Shown piece by piece: positions 1 through 8,994 of a DNA stretch of 64,000 nucleotides. Position 1 is the stretch's first letter. Each line of letters begins with the position of its first letter. The notes under the pieces are model-generated. The model did not search any database. It was not told where the DNA came from and was given only the letters and a program-made list of their open reading frames with translations. Location: NCBI GenBank assembly GCA_015709315.1, contig JACCQI010000008.1:22430-86429 (forward strand), read 5' to 3'. The stretch is from Desulfovibrionaceae bacterium. Lineage in GTDB: Bacteria; Desulfobacterota; Desulfovibrionia; Desulfovibrionales; Desulfovibrionaceae. The position numbers and the translations under genes were made by a program.

Positions 1-1
1 T

Positions 2-1084
2 TGGCTCAAGCAGATCATGGACTGGCAGCGCGAGCTGTCCGACCCGCGCGAGTTCATGTCCTCCCTGCGTCTGGAGATGTTTCAGGAAGAGGTCTACGTG
101 TTCACGCCCCACGGCGACATCAAGGAACTGCCGGACGGCGCCACGCCCGTGGATTTCGCCTATTCCATTCACTCCGAGGTGGGAGACAAGTGCGCGGGCG
201 CCAAGATCAACGGCCGTATCGTGCCTCTGTACACGCCGCTCAAGAACGGCGATTCGGTGGAAATCATCACCGACAAGAACCGCGTGCCCAGCCGAGACTG
301 GCTCAAGTTCGTCAAGACGGCCAAGGCGCGGACCCGCATCAAGCACTACATCCGAACCGAGGAACGGGAACGGGCCATTGCCCTGGCCAAGGAGCTTCTG
401 GAAAAGGAAGGCCGCCGCATCGGCATCAATGTCCAGAAGGCCATGAAGGAGGGCGAGTTCCTCAAGCTGGCCGGGGAGTTCAACTGCGGCAGCGTGGACG
501 ACCTGTTGACCCAGGTGGGCTTTTCGCGGTTCACCCCGCGCAAGGTGCTCAAGCGGCTCTATGCCATCACCCACGGCGAACCCATGGACGAGCGCAAGGT
601 CAGGGAACGCGCCGGCGCCGAAACCGCGGAAAAGAAGAAGCCCAAGGGGGACGGCCTGCAGATATCCGGCGTGGACAATGTCCTGGTCCGGTTCGCCAGT
701 TGCTGCAATCCCCTGCCCGGCGAGCCCATCGTGGGCTACATCACCCGGGGCCGGGGCGTGACCGTCCACCGCATCGACTGTCACAACGTCAAGAGTTTCG
801 AGGACGAACGGCTTTTGCAGGTTACCTGGGAAGGCGTCGAGGAGAAGCCGTATCCCGCCCGGATCAAGATCAAGTGTCTGAACAAACCCGGCATGCTCGG
901 CAAGATATGCACCATGCTGGCCGACCAGCACGTCAACATCGACTCCGGCAGTTTCGAGTCCAAGGTGGACGGCACCTCAATGCTGGCCTTCACCGTGGAG
1001 GTCAAGGACCTGAACCAGCTTTATACCGCCCTGGCCGAGGTCAAGAAGCTGAAGGCCGTGCAGGAGGCCCTGCGCGTTTCCTGA
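2..1084 (+). CDS. relA: RelA/SpoT-family (p)ppGpp synthetase/hydrolase, 3' part
   Basis: C-terminal 360 residues of a bifunctional RelA/SpoT (Rsh) stringent-response enzyme; the gene starts left of the window, so the HD hydrolase and synthetase domains are not visible. The reading frame is already open at base 2. A TGS domain begins near EVYVFTPHGD and ends near DSVEIIT; a central zinc-finger/RIS region holds the CCNPLPGEP motif; an ACT domain (KCLNKPGMLGKI onward) ends the protein. These C-terminal domains couple the enzyme to the ribosome and regulate its activity. A strong terminator follows 60 bases after the stop, so this is the last gene of its transcript. Desulfovibrio usually has one such gene, so the relA symbol is a convention rather than proof of a synthetase-only enzyme. 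Confidence 0.93.
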   Translation, partial: WLKQIMDWQRELSDPREFMSSLRLEMFQEEVYVFTPHGDIKELPDGATPVDFAYSIHSEVGDKCAGAKINGRIVPLYTPLKNGDSVEIITDKNRVPSRDWLKFVKTAKARTRIKHYIRTEERERAIALAKELLEKEGRRIGINVQKAMKEGEFLKLAGEFNCGSVDDLLTQVGFSRFTPRKVLKRLYAITHGEPMDERKVRERAGAETAEKKKPKGDGLQISGVDNVLVRFASCCNPLPGEPIVGYITRGRGVTVHRIDCHNVKSFEDERLLQVTWEGVEEKPYPARIKIKCLNKPGMLGKICTMLADQHVNIDSGSFESKVDGTSMLAFTVEVKDLNQLYTALAEVKKLKAVQEALRVS

Positions 1085-1142
1085 GGAGAGGCGGCTTGCG
1101 CGGTGCACGGCCTGAAGCCTGTCCGCGAGAAATTGGCAACGG

Positions 1143-1172
1143 AAAGGCCCGCGAATGAGCGGGCCTTTCTGT
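1143..1172 (+). terminator. Rho-independent terminator after relA
   Basis: Perfect 10-bp stem (AAAGGCCCGC at 1143-1152 pairs with GCGGGCCTTT at 1159-1168) with a 6-base loop, followed by CTGTTT. It lies just beyond the relA stop and ahead of the convergent cytochrome c3 gene. Confidence 0.85.
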
Positions 1173-1205
1173 TTGGGGGGAGGAGGACAATAGGTTGTCG
1201 GTTTT

Positions 1206-1598
1206 CTACTTGGGGTGGCAATTCTTGCAGGAGACCGGGACCACGGTGTTGCCGGCCTTCTTCTTGGCCTTGTGGCAGCCGAGGCAGCTCTTGTCGTCCT
1301 TGGCGTGGAAGGCGCTGTAGTAGGTGTTTTCGCCCTTCTTGCCGGGCTGGTCGTGGCAGCCGGCGGCGGCGCAGCTCTTCACCTCGCCCTTGCCGTCCCA
1401 GGTGTGGTGGCAGGAGGCGCATTCGATCTCGGCGGCCTTGTGCTTGGCGTGGGAGAAGTCCACCGGGGTCTTGGTGACCTTGTACCCTTCGGGCGCCGTG
1501 AGCTTCATGTCGGCCGGACATTCGGGAGCCGCGCTGGCCATGCTGACAGTCAGGACAAGGGCGCAAATTGCCAGGATGGAAAGAACGAAGCGTTGCAT
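1206..1598 (-). CDS. Periplasmic tetraheme cytochrome c3 (class III)
   Basis: 130-residue precursor with a Sec signal peptide (basic start, hydrophobic stretch, cleavage near ASA-AP). Four covalent heme sites are visible: CASCH, the CX4CH site CAAAGCH, CLGCH and CKNCH, with extra His residues (FSHAKH, CHH, FHAK) suited to bis-His ligation. Length and the spaced CX2CH/CX4CH pattern match type I cytochrome c3, the periplasmic electron carrier between hydrogenases or formate dehydrogenases and membrane redox complexes in sulfate reducers. The last heme site is CX2CH where many c3 proteins have CX4CH. A GGAGG ribosome site precedes the ATG at 1598. It is monocistronic: relA converges on it and the next gene upstream ends at 1812 behind its own terminator. 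Confidence 0.93.
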   Translation of the reverse strand: MQRFVLSILAICALVLTVSMASAAPECPADMKLTAPEGYKVTKTPVDFSHAKHKAAEIECASCHHTWDGKGEVKSCAAAGCHDQPGKKGENTYYSAFHAKDDKSCLGCHKAKKKAGNTVVPVSCKNCHPK

Positions 1599-1752
1599 GA
1601 TACCTCCAGCGGTTGTGTTGCGATGGTTTCAACATCAAACAGGCAAGGGATATGCCAAGACTGCATATGCTGAAATCGTTGATCAATTTATTTCAAGCGC
1701 CGGAAGGCGCGTACGTTTTTTGCACACTACCGTACGCACCATAGCAGAAATC

Positions 1753-1783
1753 GGTAAAAAAATACCCCCCGAAGCCGGGGGGT
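1753..1783 (-). terminator. Terminator of the amino acid ABC operon
   Basis: On the minus strand ACCCCCC (1783-1777) and GGGGGGT (1770-1764) form a 7-bp stem, followed by a run of T residues (1763-1755). It lies directly downstream of the permease gene that ends at 1812. Confidence 0.8.
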
Positions 1784-1811
1784 GCTGGGAAAAACGTTTG
1801 GCCTTGTCCGT

Positions 1812-3575
1812 CTACATCTCGATGCGGACCTGTTCCGGGCTGAGCTTGCGCTCAAGGCGCTTGGTGTACAGGCTCATGACGTAGCTGAAGATGAAGTACA
1901 GGACGAGGACCGTGGTGTAGATCTCGAAGGGGTAGATCATGGTCCGGTTGTTCACGGCATAGGCCGCGCGGGTCAGGTCCATGACGCCGATGATGTAGAC
2001 CAGCGAGGTGTCCTTGAAGGCGGCGATGAACATGCCGACCAGGGCCGGAAGCATCTGCTTGAGCGCTTGGGGCAGGATGATCTTTCGCATGGTCTGGAAG
2101 TAGGTCAGGCCGGACGCCTTGGCCGCCTCCACCTGGCCGGGCGGGATGTTCTGGATGCCGCCGCGCACGGTCTCGGCAATGTACGCGCCGAAGAAGAAGG
2201 TCAGGGCGATGGTGCCCGCCCAGAAGGCGTGAATCTCCAGCTTGAACACGAACTGAAGCACCACCTGGAAGAACCAGAGGATGACCAGGATGCACGGGAT
2301 GCCGCGCACCAGCTCGATGTACATGGTGCAGGGAATGCGGATGGCGTGGCTTTTGGCGGTGCGCCCCATGCCCACGACCAGTCCCACGAGGAAGCTGCCG
2401 GAAATGGAGATGACCGCCATGAGCAGGGAGCCTGCCAGGCCGCCCAGGCCCATGAAGAATTCGGTCTCGTCGCCGCTGGGGAAGCGCCAGACGAGCAGGG
2501 CGGGCAGGTTGGCCCGGATGATTTCGTAGTTGAAGCCCGCAAGCGCCATGCCGAGCTTGTACAGCAGGTAGGCGAGACAGGCCAGGAAGAGCGCCTTGGA
2601 GGCCGTGACCGTCCACTTGAAACAGTCCTTGCACAGCCGGGCGAGGGGGGAAACGGTTTTCTTCTCCGGGGAGCGGCGGAAATACCAGAAGATGTATTCC
2701 AGGCACCCGGCCATGAAGCCGAACGGTTTGAAGATCACGTCGGCGATTTTTCGCAGCCCCGTGGTTTTGTCGCTGGGCATGATCTTGAGCTTCTCGTTCA
2801 CGATGTTCATGATCGCGGCGATGATCAGGGAGAGCAGCAGATAGATGGCCGTGGCCGCGATGAACGCCTCGAAGGTGCGGTAGGTGAGGGACAGCACTTC
2901 CTGCATGGACCAGAACAGCTCGGTCACGCCGATGGTCATGGCAAGGGAGGTGTTCTTCATGTTGTTCAGAAATTCGCTGCCCAGCGGCGGAATGATCTCG
3001 CGGAAGGCCAGGGGCAGGACGACCTTGCGGAGGGTCTGGGGAAAGGTCAGGCCCGAGGAGTAGGACGCTTCCAGAAGCCCCTTGGGGATGGACTGGATGC
3101 CCGCGCGGATGATCTCGGCCATGAACGCGCCGGTGAAGAAGCCGCAGCCGAAGACCGAGACCCAGTATTCGAAATTCAGGTCGAAGAGCTTGAACCGTAT
3201 CTCTTCGGGAAAGGCGTAGGGCAGGGCGAAGTTCCAGAAAAAGAGCTGGATGAGGAGCGGGGTGTTGCGGAACAGCTCCACGTAGCAGGTGGCCAGCCAG
3301 TAGACGGGCTTGAATTTCGACAGCCGGGCCAGGCCGAACACGGTGCCCATGACCAGGGCGATGGCCGCCGAATAGAACGTGAGGCTCAGGGTGGTGTTCA
3401 GGCCGTCGATCATGAGCCGGCCCATGTGGCCGTACTGGCCCTCCACGAAGAAGACGGCCCAGTCGAAATCGTATTTGAACTCGAAGTGGTAGGCGAAATA
3501 ATAATACACCAGGCCGACCATGGCCAGCAGGGTGAGGTTCTGGACCCATACGTGCTTGAAAAACCGTTTGAACAT
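1812..3575 (-). CDS. Polar amino acid ABC permease, two membrane domains fused
   Basis: 587-residue inner-membrane permease in which two HisM/GlnP-type domains are joined in one chain; members of this family are normally about 220-250 residues and pair as separate subunits. The first domain (about residues 45-265) has the EAA loop EASYSSGLTF...LPLAFREIIPP; the second (about 370-580) has EAAKASGLTY...LPQALKQMLPA. Both loops would dock the ATPase. The linker (about 270-330) is charged and carries another hydrophobic stretch. It follows the binding-protein gene, with a 12-bp hairpin in the 74-base gap, and shares an operon with the ATPase. Import of glutamate, glutamine or a related polar amino acid is likely; the exact substrate cannot be read from the sequence. 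Confidence 0.9.
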   Translation of the reverse strand: MFKRFFKHVWVQNLTLLAMVGLVYYYFAYHFEFKYDFDWAVFFVEGQYGHMGRLMIDGLNTTLSLTFYSAAIALVMGTVFGLARLSKFKPVYWLATCYVELFRNTPLLIQLFFWNFALPYAFPEEIRFKLFDLNFEYWVSVFGCGFFTGAFMAEIIRAGIQSIPKGLLEASYSSGLTFPQTLRKVVLPLAFREIIPPLGSEFLNNMKNTSLAMTIGVTELFWSMQEVLSLTYRTFEAFIAATAIYLLLSLIIAAIMNIVNEKLKIMPSDKTTGLRKIADVIFKPFGFMAGCLEYIFWYFRRSPEKKTVSPLARLCKDCFKWTVTASKALFLACLAYLLYKLGMALAGFNYEIIRANLPALLVWRFPSGDETEFFMGLGGLAGSLLMAVISISGSFLVGLVVGMGRTAKSHAIRIPCTMYIELVRGIPCILVILWFFQVVLQFVFKLEIHAFWAGTIALTFFFGAYIAETVRGGIQNIPPGQVEAAKASGLTYFQTMRKIILPQALKQMLPALVGMFIAAFKDTSLVYIIGVMDLTRAAYAVNNRTMIYPFEIYTTVLVLYFIFSYVMSLYTKRLERKLSPEQVRIEM

Positions 3576-3594
3576 TGTGCCCTTTTACGGAAGA

Positions 3595-3623
3595 AGGTCC
3601 CGGGACGGCAAGTCCCGGGACCT
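3595..3623 (-). other. Stable intercistronic hairpin between binding protein and permease
   Basis: Perfect 12-bp stem (3595-3606 with 3612-3623), 5-base loop. On the transcribed minus strand it is not followed by a good T run, so it looks more like an mRNA 3'-end stabiliser or processing site than a full terminator. Such hairpins commonly keep a binding protein more abundant than its permease. Confidence 0.6.
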
Positions 3624-3649
3624 GTTTTTTGTGTCTTTCGGGGTGCGGC

Positions 3650-4474
3650 TTACGGCCACATCTCGATTTTGGAGGTCAGCGGGAAGGGGTACTTGGAATC
3701 CGGGCCGAACCACTTGTCGTAGATCTTGAGGTAGGTGCCGTCATTCCAGATGTCCTGGATGGCGAAGTTGACGGCGTCGCGCCATGCGGAGTCGTCCTGG
3801 GGCAGGCCGACGCCGTAGGGCTCGTCGGAGATGAAATCGCCCACCAGCTCGAACTGGCCGGGGACCTTGGCGGCGTAGCCGAGCAGGATGGTGGAGTCGG
3901 TGGAGATGGCCTGCACGCGGCCGGAACGCAGGGCCTCGAACATGGCCACTTCGCCGTCATAGCCGGTGACCTTCGGGTTTGGGTTGCCGAGTTCCTTCAG
4001 GTAGGCGGTGGCGTTGACGATGGAGGTGGTGCCCTGCATGGAGCCGATCTTCATGTTGGCCAGATCCTTGACGTCCTTGACCGCGCCCTTTTTGGCCAGG
4101 AATTTCTGGCCGTCGAAGAAGTAGGTGATGGAGAAGTCGATCTTCTCGTCACGCACGCGCTTGTGGGTCATGTTGGACAGGACCATGTCCACCTTGGGCG
4201 GGTTGGTCTGGACAAAGGAAATACGGGTGTTGTTGTTGACAACGACCTTTTCGAGCTTGGCGTCGAGGCGTTTGGCGATTTCGGTGGCCATGTCCACGTC
4301 GAAGCCGACCCACTCGTTCTTGTCGTCGATGAACCCAAACGGGATACCCTGGTTGGAGATACCGGCCTTGACGACCTTGGTGGACATGACGCGATCGTAG
4401 GTGGGGCCTGCGAAGGCGACGGAAGCGGCCATGAGCAGCAGCGCGGCCATGGCGGTGATTTTAAGAACTCTCAT
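3650..4474 (-). CDS. Periplasmic polar amino acid-binding protein (SBP family 3)
   Basis: 274-residue solute-binding protein. The first 22 residues are a signal peptide ending near AFAGP. The body starts with a KAGISNQGIPFGFID strand-loop and has the family 3 signature GFDVDMATEIAKRL; the later DLANMKIGSMQGTTS and YDGEVAMFEALRSGRVQAI segments are typical of the second lobe. It captures an amino acid for the fused permease. The 75-base gap to the upstream ATPase gene contains a terminator-like hairpin and the 74-base gap to the permease contains a second hairpin, so the three genes of this operon are probably expressed at different levels. Confidence 0.9.
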   Translation of the reverse strand: MRVLKITAMAALLLMAASVAFAGPTYDRVMSTKVVKAGISNQGIPFGFIDDKNEWVGFDVDMATEIAKRLDAKLEKVVVNNNTRISFVQTNPPKVDMVLSNMTHKRVRDEKIDFSITYFFDGQKFLAKKGAVKDVKDLANMKIGSMQGTTSIVNATAYLKELGNPNPKVTGYDGEVAMFEALRSGRVQAISTDSTILLGYAAKVPGQFELVGDFISDEPYGVGLPQDDSAWRDAVNFAIQDIWNDGTYLKIYDKWFGPDSKYPFPLTSKIEMWP

Positions 4475-4503
4475 TTACCTCTCCTGATATGTTGAGTTCG
4501 ACC

Positions 4504-4540
4504 AATAAAAAGCCCCGGCGGACACCGTGTCCGCCAGGGC
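4504..4540 (-). terminator. Terminator-like hairpin between ATPase and binding protein
   Basis: Minus strand: a GGCGGACAC / GTGTCCGCC stem extended by flanking GCCC/GGGC pairs (4512-4540), then CTTTTTATT. It sits after the ATPase stop and before the binding-protein start, which suggests partial termination or a separate downstream promoter. Confidence 0.65.
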
Positions 4541-4549
4541 GAGAATCCG

Positions 4550-5278
<729 letters not shown>

Positions 5279-5449
5279 TGTTTGAACTCCGAAATGAAAA
5301 TGGGGCGGAAAGCCAGGAGGCTACGTACCAGAAACAGGATGTTTAGGCAATCATAATCCGGCTCCACATGGGGCTTTCTGAATTTTATTCTTTTTTGCCT
5401 GTCAAAAAAAGAATGCATTGTATGCCAAAGCCCGTGCAGTTCGTTTACC

Positions 5450-6811
5450 CTAACATTCCGTCATGGATTGCGCCAGCCCTCCGAGGGACGTTTCCTTGTA
5501 CTTCCTGGACATGTCCCTGCCCGTCTGGGCCATGGCCCGGATGGCCTTGTCCAGGTCCACCATCTGGTAGGACTCGTCCAGGGTGGAGGCGATGAGGTAG
5601 GCGTTGTACGCCTTGACCGCGCCCATGGCGTTGCGTTCGATGCATGGAATCTGGACATAGCCGCCCACCGGATCGCAGGTCAGCCCCAGATGGTGTTCCA
5701 GCGCGATTTCCGCCGCGTTTTCCGTGACTTGAAAACGGCTGCCGCGCGCATAGGCGAGCAGGGCGGCGGCCATGGCCGAGGCCACGCCCACCTCGCCCTG
5801 ACAGCCCACCTCCGCGCCGGAGATGGAGGCGTTGTGTTTGCACAAAAAACCGATGGCGCAGGCGGCCAGAAGCCCCTCGCGGATTTCGGACTGGCGGCCG
5901 CCCATGTGGTGCTTGAGCATGTAGACGATGGCCGGGATCACGCCCGCGGCCCCGCAGGTGGGGGCGGTGACCACGCAATGCCCGGCCGCATTTTCTTCGG
6001 AGGCCGCCAGGGCGTAGGCGTTGATGGCCTTGAGGAATCCCGGTCCCTGGTATTGCTCCTCCCTGGCGCGGTTGTAGAGAATGGCCGCCTTGCGCTGCAA
6101 TCCGATGGGACCGGGCAGGGTCCCGGCGGTGGTGATGCCCAGCTCCACGGCCCGCTCCATGACCTCGATGATGCGGTCCAGCCCGAGAAGGATTTCGTCC
6201 TCCGCGGCCCCGGTGACGGCGGTTTCATTGGCCAGGATGAGCTGATGCAGGCGCATGGAGTTGCGCCGCAGGTGCTGCTTCAGTTCGGCCATGGTTTTGT
6301 ACGGATGGGCCGGTTCGCCCGGTTTGGGCTCCGTTTCCCCCTTCCGGCGCAGGAATCCGCCGCCCACGGAATAGTAGATCCGTTCCAGTAAAACGGCGTC
6401 CCCGGCCTTGAGGGCGAAGGTCATGGTGTTGGAGTGGGGGTAATCGTGCCGCACGGCGTCCAGGATGATGTCGTCCGGGGAGTATTCCAGCGACGGGCCG
6501 CCCAGGTCGAGCCGGAAGGTTTGCCCCGGCTGGTCGAATTCCTCCAGCACGTTGGGCCGGCACGTGTCGGGCAGGAAACCGAGCAGCCCGGACACGATGG
6601 CCCGCCGGGTGCCGTGGCCCTCGCCCGTGGCGGACAGGGACCCGAACAGGCGGATTTCTAGGGCGTCGGCCCGCTTGCGGTCCGCCTCGGGCAGTCGGCG
6701 GGCCTCCTCAATGAAATCGAAGCCCGCCTTCATGGGGGCGATGGTGTGGGAGCTGGACGGTCCGGGGCCGATCTTGAGCAGTTCGAAGATGGAGGTCGTG
6801 ATGGGCGGCAT
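5450..6811 (-). CDS. sdaA: L-serine ammonia-lyase (iron-sulfur L-serine dehydratase)
   Basis: 453-residue single-chain SdaA that converts L-serine to pyruvate and ammonia in the cytoplasm. The N-terminal beta domain opens with the family motif GPGPSSSHTIAPMKAG; the C-terminal alpha domain has PTCGAAGVIPA, the FLCKHNASISGAEVGCQGE segment and CDPVGGYVQIPCIERN, supplying the Cys residues for an oxygen-labile [4Fe-4S] cluster. I prefer the ATG at 6811 (GGAAG six bases upstream) to an in-frame ATG at 6844, since family members begin directly with the MPPITTSIFELLKIG-like stretch. It is transcribed toward the ABC operon but ends 171 bases before it. Confidence 0.93.
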   Translation of the reverse strand: MPPITTSIFELLKIGPGPSSSHTIAPMKAGFDFIEEARRLPEADRKRADALEIRLFGSLSATGEGHGTRRAIVSGLLGFLPDTCRPNVLEEFDQPGQTFRLDLGGPSLEYSPDDIILDAVRHDYPHSNTMTFALKAGDAVLLERIYYSVGGGFLRRKGETEPKPGEPAHPYKTMAELKQHLRRNSMRLHQLILANETAVTGAAEDEILLGLDRIIEVMERAVELGITTAGTLPGPIGLQRKAAILYNRAREEQYQGPGFLKAINAYALAASEENAAGHCVVTAPTCGAAGVIPAIVYMLKHHMGGRQSEIREGLLAACAIGFLCKHNASISGAEVGCQGEVGVASAMAAALLAYARGSRFQVTENAAEIALEHHLGLTCDPVGGYVQIPCIERNAMGAVKAYNAYLIASTLDESYQMVDLDKAIRAMAQTGRDMSRKYKETSLGGLAQSMTEC

Positions 6812-6959
6812 GTTCTTCCGTCGGTTAGAGGGTGGGAGGGGCAATGATCGTACGTCAAGCGGGCTGGGAGGAGAAGCATTTTTCGCCGCCTGTCAGGGTG
6901 GAACGAAAATTGTATTTCATTCGGGCGATCAACCTTTTTTTGACGGGACTATACCAATC

Positions 6960-8582
6960 ATGCATCCACCGGAAATCGACAGCCTTCTCGGCATGGGAAC
7001 CATCGGCCACAATCATTTGCTCGGCGCGGCGCGGAAAAGCTTCGGGCCGGCGGGTGGCGGCGGGGCCGGTGCGGCCGGTGCCGTGGAGGCGGGCATCCGT
7101 CTGTTGTGCATGGCCTGGGCCGAGTTCCCGCTCAATGTTCCCCTGGCGGCGCAGGTCGAGTCCCTGTCGCGCAAGTCTTCGTTCGTTTCCCGGTTCCTCG
7201 GTTCCCGCGCCATTCGGCTGGCGGGCCGGATCGCCCGCGTCAGGCAGTCCGGCGGCGAGGCCGCGCAGCGGTTGTTCGACGCAGGGCGTTTTGGGGAACT
7301 CGATGCCTGTTTTGCTTCCCTGGCCATGCGCGAGGGAGCGCTCGCCGTTGCCCCCCAGGCGGTGATGCTTCAGTCCATGCTGTCCCGGTGGGAATGGCTG
7401 GAAGCCTTTGTTCGCGGTCCCGTGGCCCGGGCCGATGCCGATCTGGCCGACGCGCTGTTGCCCGACATCCTGCTGGCCTCGCGCCGGTACGGGGAGGCCG
7501 TATCCGCCTGCGAGAAGCTGGTTTCCCTGTTCGGCCTTCCGGTCGCCGGGTTGCGGCTTGCCACGGCCCGCGCCGGAGCGGGCGACATCGCCGTGGCGCA
7601 GGCCGTCCTCGGCCGGGTCCTGGCCGACAATCCCGCGCACGTTACGGCCCTGCTGGCCCTGGACGGGCTGTCCTTTCCGGCCCGGCGCGACGTCCGGCTG
7701 CCGGGGAAATGCGTAGTGTCCATATATTCCTATAATAAATCCGGCGAGCTGGCCCGGACCCTTGAGAGCGTGCTCGCCTCGGACCTCGGACCGGATGTCG
7801 GCGATGTGCGCGTCCGTGTGCTCGTCAACGGCAGCGAGGACGACAGCCTGGCCGTGGCCGAGACGGCCAGGGGCCGTTTTGCCGGGGACATGGACGTGGT
7901 GGCGCTGCCGGTCAATGTGGGCGCGCCCGCCGCCCGCAACTGGCTGCTGGACGCGGCCCGGCGGGAAGGGGCGGACTGGATCGCCTATCTCGACGACGAC
8001 GTGCTGGTGCCCGCCGACTGGCTGCGCGGACTGGCTGCCGGGACCGTGGATTTCCCGGACGCCGGGGTCTGGGGCTGCCGGGTGGCCGACGCCCTGTCGC
8101 CGAGCCTGACGCAACACGCGGACGGATTTCTGCTCGACCGCGACGACGCGGCGGGGCAGGGGGGCGCGGTGGCGCTCCAGGAGCCGGGCGTGGAATGCCT
8201 GATCCCGGATTTTCTGACCTGCCGCCGGTTGTGCGCCTCGGTGACCGGCTGCTGCCATCTTTTTCGTGTGGACACTCTGTCGGCCAACAACGGGTTCGAC
8301 CTCGGTTTTTCCCCCAGCCAGTTCGACGATTTGGACTCGGACCTGCGCCTGCTGCTCGGCGGCAGGCCCGCCGCCTACCTCGGCGACGTTTCCGTGACTC
8401 ATCTCCGTCCTGCCAATCCGTTCATGCACCAGTCCGAATCGTTGCGCCTTCTCGGAGAAAACCACCGCGCCCTGCTGGAGGCGCGGCACGAGGGCCATCT
8501 GGACAGGCTGCTCGCCATCCAGGCCGGGATCGTGAACGCCGATCTCGCCGCCCGGCGGGCGCGTCTCGACGTGGCGGGGTAG
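6960..8582 (+). CDS. Family 2 glycosyltransferase with helical N-terminal region
   Basis: 540-residue protein. The C-terminal half (from about residue 250) is a GT-A fold: VVSIYSYNKSGELARTLESV, then NVGAPAARNWLL and the acidic metal-binding triad in IAYLDDDVLVPADW. The N-terminal half is Ala/Leu-rich and repetitive, with segments such as EWLEAFVRGPVARAD and AVLGRVLADNPAHVTALLAL that look like TPR helices. It probably transfers sugars onto a surface or protein acceptor; the substrate is unknown. Start choice is uncertain: the ATG at 6960 has no strong ribosome site and an ATG at 6993 is also possible. It appears to be a single-gene transcript divergent from sdaA. Confidence 0.78.
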   Translation: MHPPEIDSLLGMGTIGHNHLLGAARKSFGPAGGGGAGAAGAVEAGIRLLCMAWAEFPLNVPLAAQVESLSRKSSFVSRFLGSRAIRLAGRIARVRQSGGEAAQRLFDAGRFGELDACFASLAMREGALAVAPQAVMLQSMLSRWEWLEAFVRGPVARADADLADALLPDILLASRRYGEAVSACEKLVSLFGLPVAGLRLATARAGAGDIAVAQAVLGRVLADNPAHVTALLALDGLSFPARRDVRLPGKCVVSIYSYNKSGELARTLESVLASDLGPDVGDVRVRVLVNGSEDDSLAVAETARGRFAGDMDVVALPVNVGAPAARNWLLDAARREGADWIAYLDDDVLVPADWLRGLAAGTVDFPDAGVWGCRVADALSPSLTQHADGFLLDRDDAAGQGGAVALQEPGVECLIPDFLTCRRLCASVTGCCHLFRVDTLSANNGFDLGFSPSQFDDLDSDLRLLLGGRPAAYLGDVSVTHLRPANPFMHQSESLRLLGENHRALLEARHEGHLDRLLAIQAGIVNADLAARRARLDVAG

Positions 8583-8789
8583 CCGCGCACCCGGCGTGGC
8601 CGGGCCTTCCGTTTTTATCCGTTTTCAGAGGGCCGTTTTGCCGTCCGTCCCCATGATCCGACGCTTTTCCCGCCTTTCCTTCAGCTCGGCTCGATAGATA
8701 TCGTCCTCGTTCCGCGCATGCCTCCATTTCCGTTTAAAATACTGAATGTTTCCAATTGGCGACGAAGTAAATATTTTTTGTACTTGGTG

Positions 8790-8818
8790 TTGACGCAGCA
8801 TTTTCTGAAAGGTACCTT
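8790..8818 (+). promoter_or_regulatory. Candidate sigma-70 promoter for the aldehyde oxidoreductase operon
   Basis: TTGACG (8790-8795) and TACCTT (8813-8818) are separated by 17 bases and point to the molybdopterin-binding protein gene at 8995. This would give a 5' leader of about 170 bases that includes the palindrome at 8891-8929. It is a consensus match only. The rest of the 412-base gap 8583-8994 holds no recognisable gene. Confidence 0.35.
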
Positions 8819-8890
8819 TGTGTCAATTGTGGCATAATCGTCCCCCCCGTTACTCGGGTTGCCGAACAGCATGGACGAAGTGGATGCCTG

Positions 8891-8929
8891 GGCCGGTGTA
8901 TTATGTTGTTTGTTACATAATACTCGGCC
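8891..8929. promoter_or_regulatory. Long palindrome upstream of the aldehyde oxidoreductase operon
   Basis: GTATTATGT (8898-8906) and ACATAATAC (8915-8923) form a perfect 9-bp inverted repeat with an 8-base spacer. An outer GGCCG/CGGCC pair extends the symmetry to 8891-8929. It is an AT-rich dyad in a GC-rich setting about 65 bases before the first gene of the operon, so it is a good candidate operator, or a leader hairpin if transcription starts near 8825. Confidence 0.5.
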
Positions 8930-8994
8930 GGTTGCATACTTGAAGAGTCGAGACGCGGCGTTTGCCGACTGAGATTTAACCGGAGTTCCCGCTG

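Noticed and set aside
1782..3722. Long + strand open frame over the fused permease gene
   Set aside because: The translated product is rich in Gly, Asp, Glu and His and has no recognisable domain, while the minus strand encodes a full membrane permease with EAA loops.
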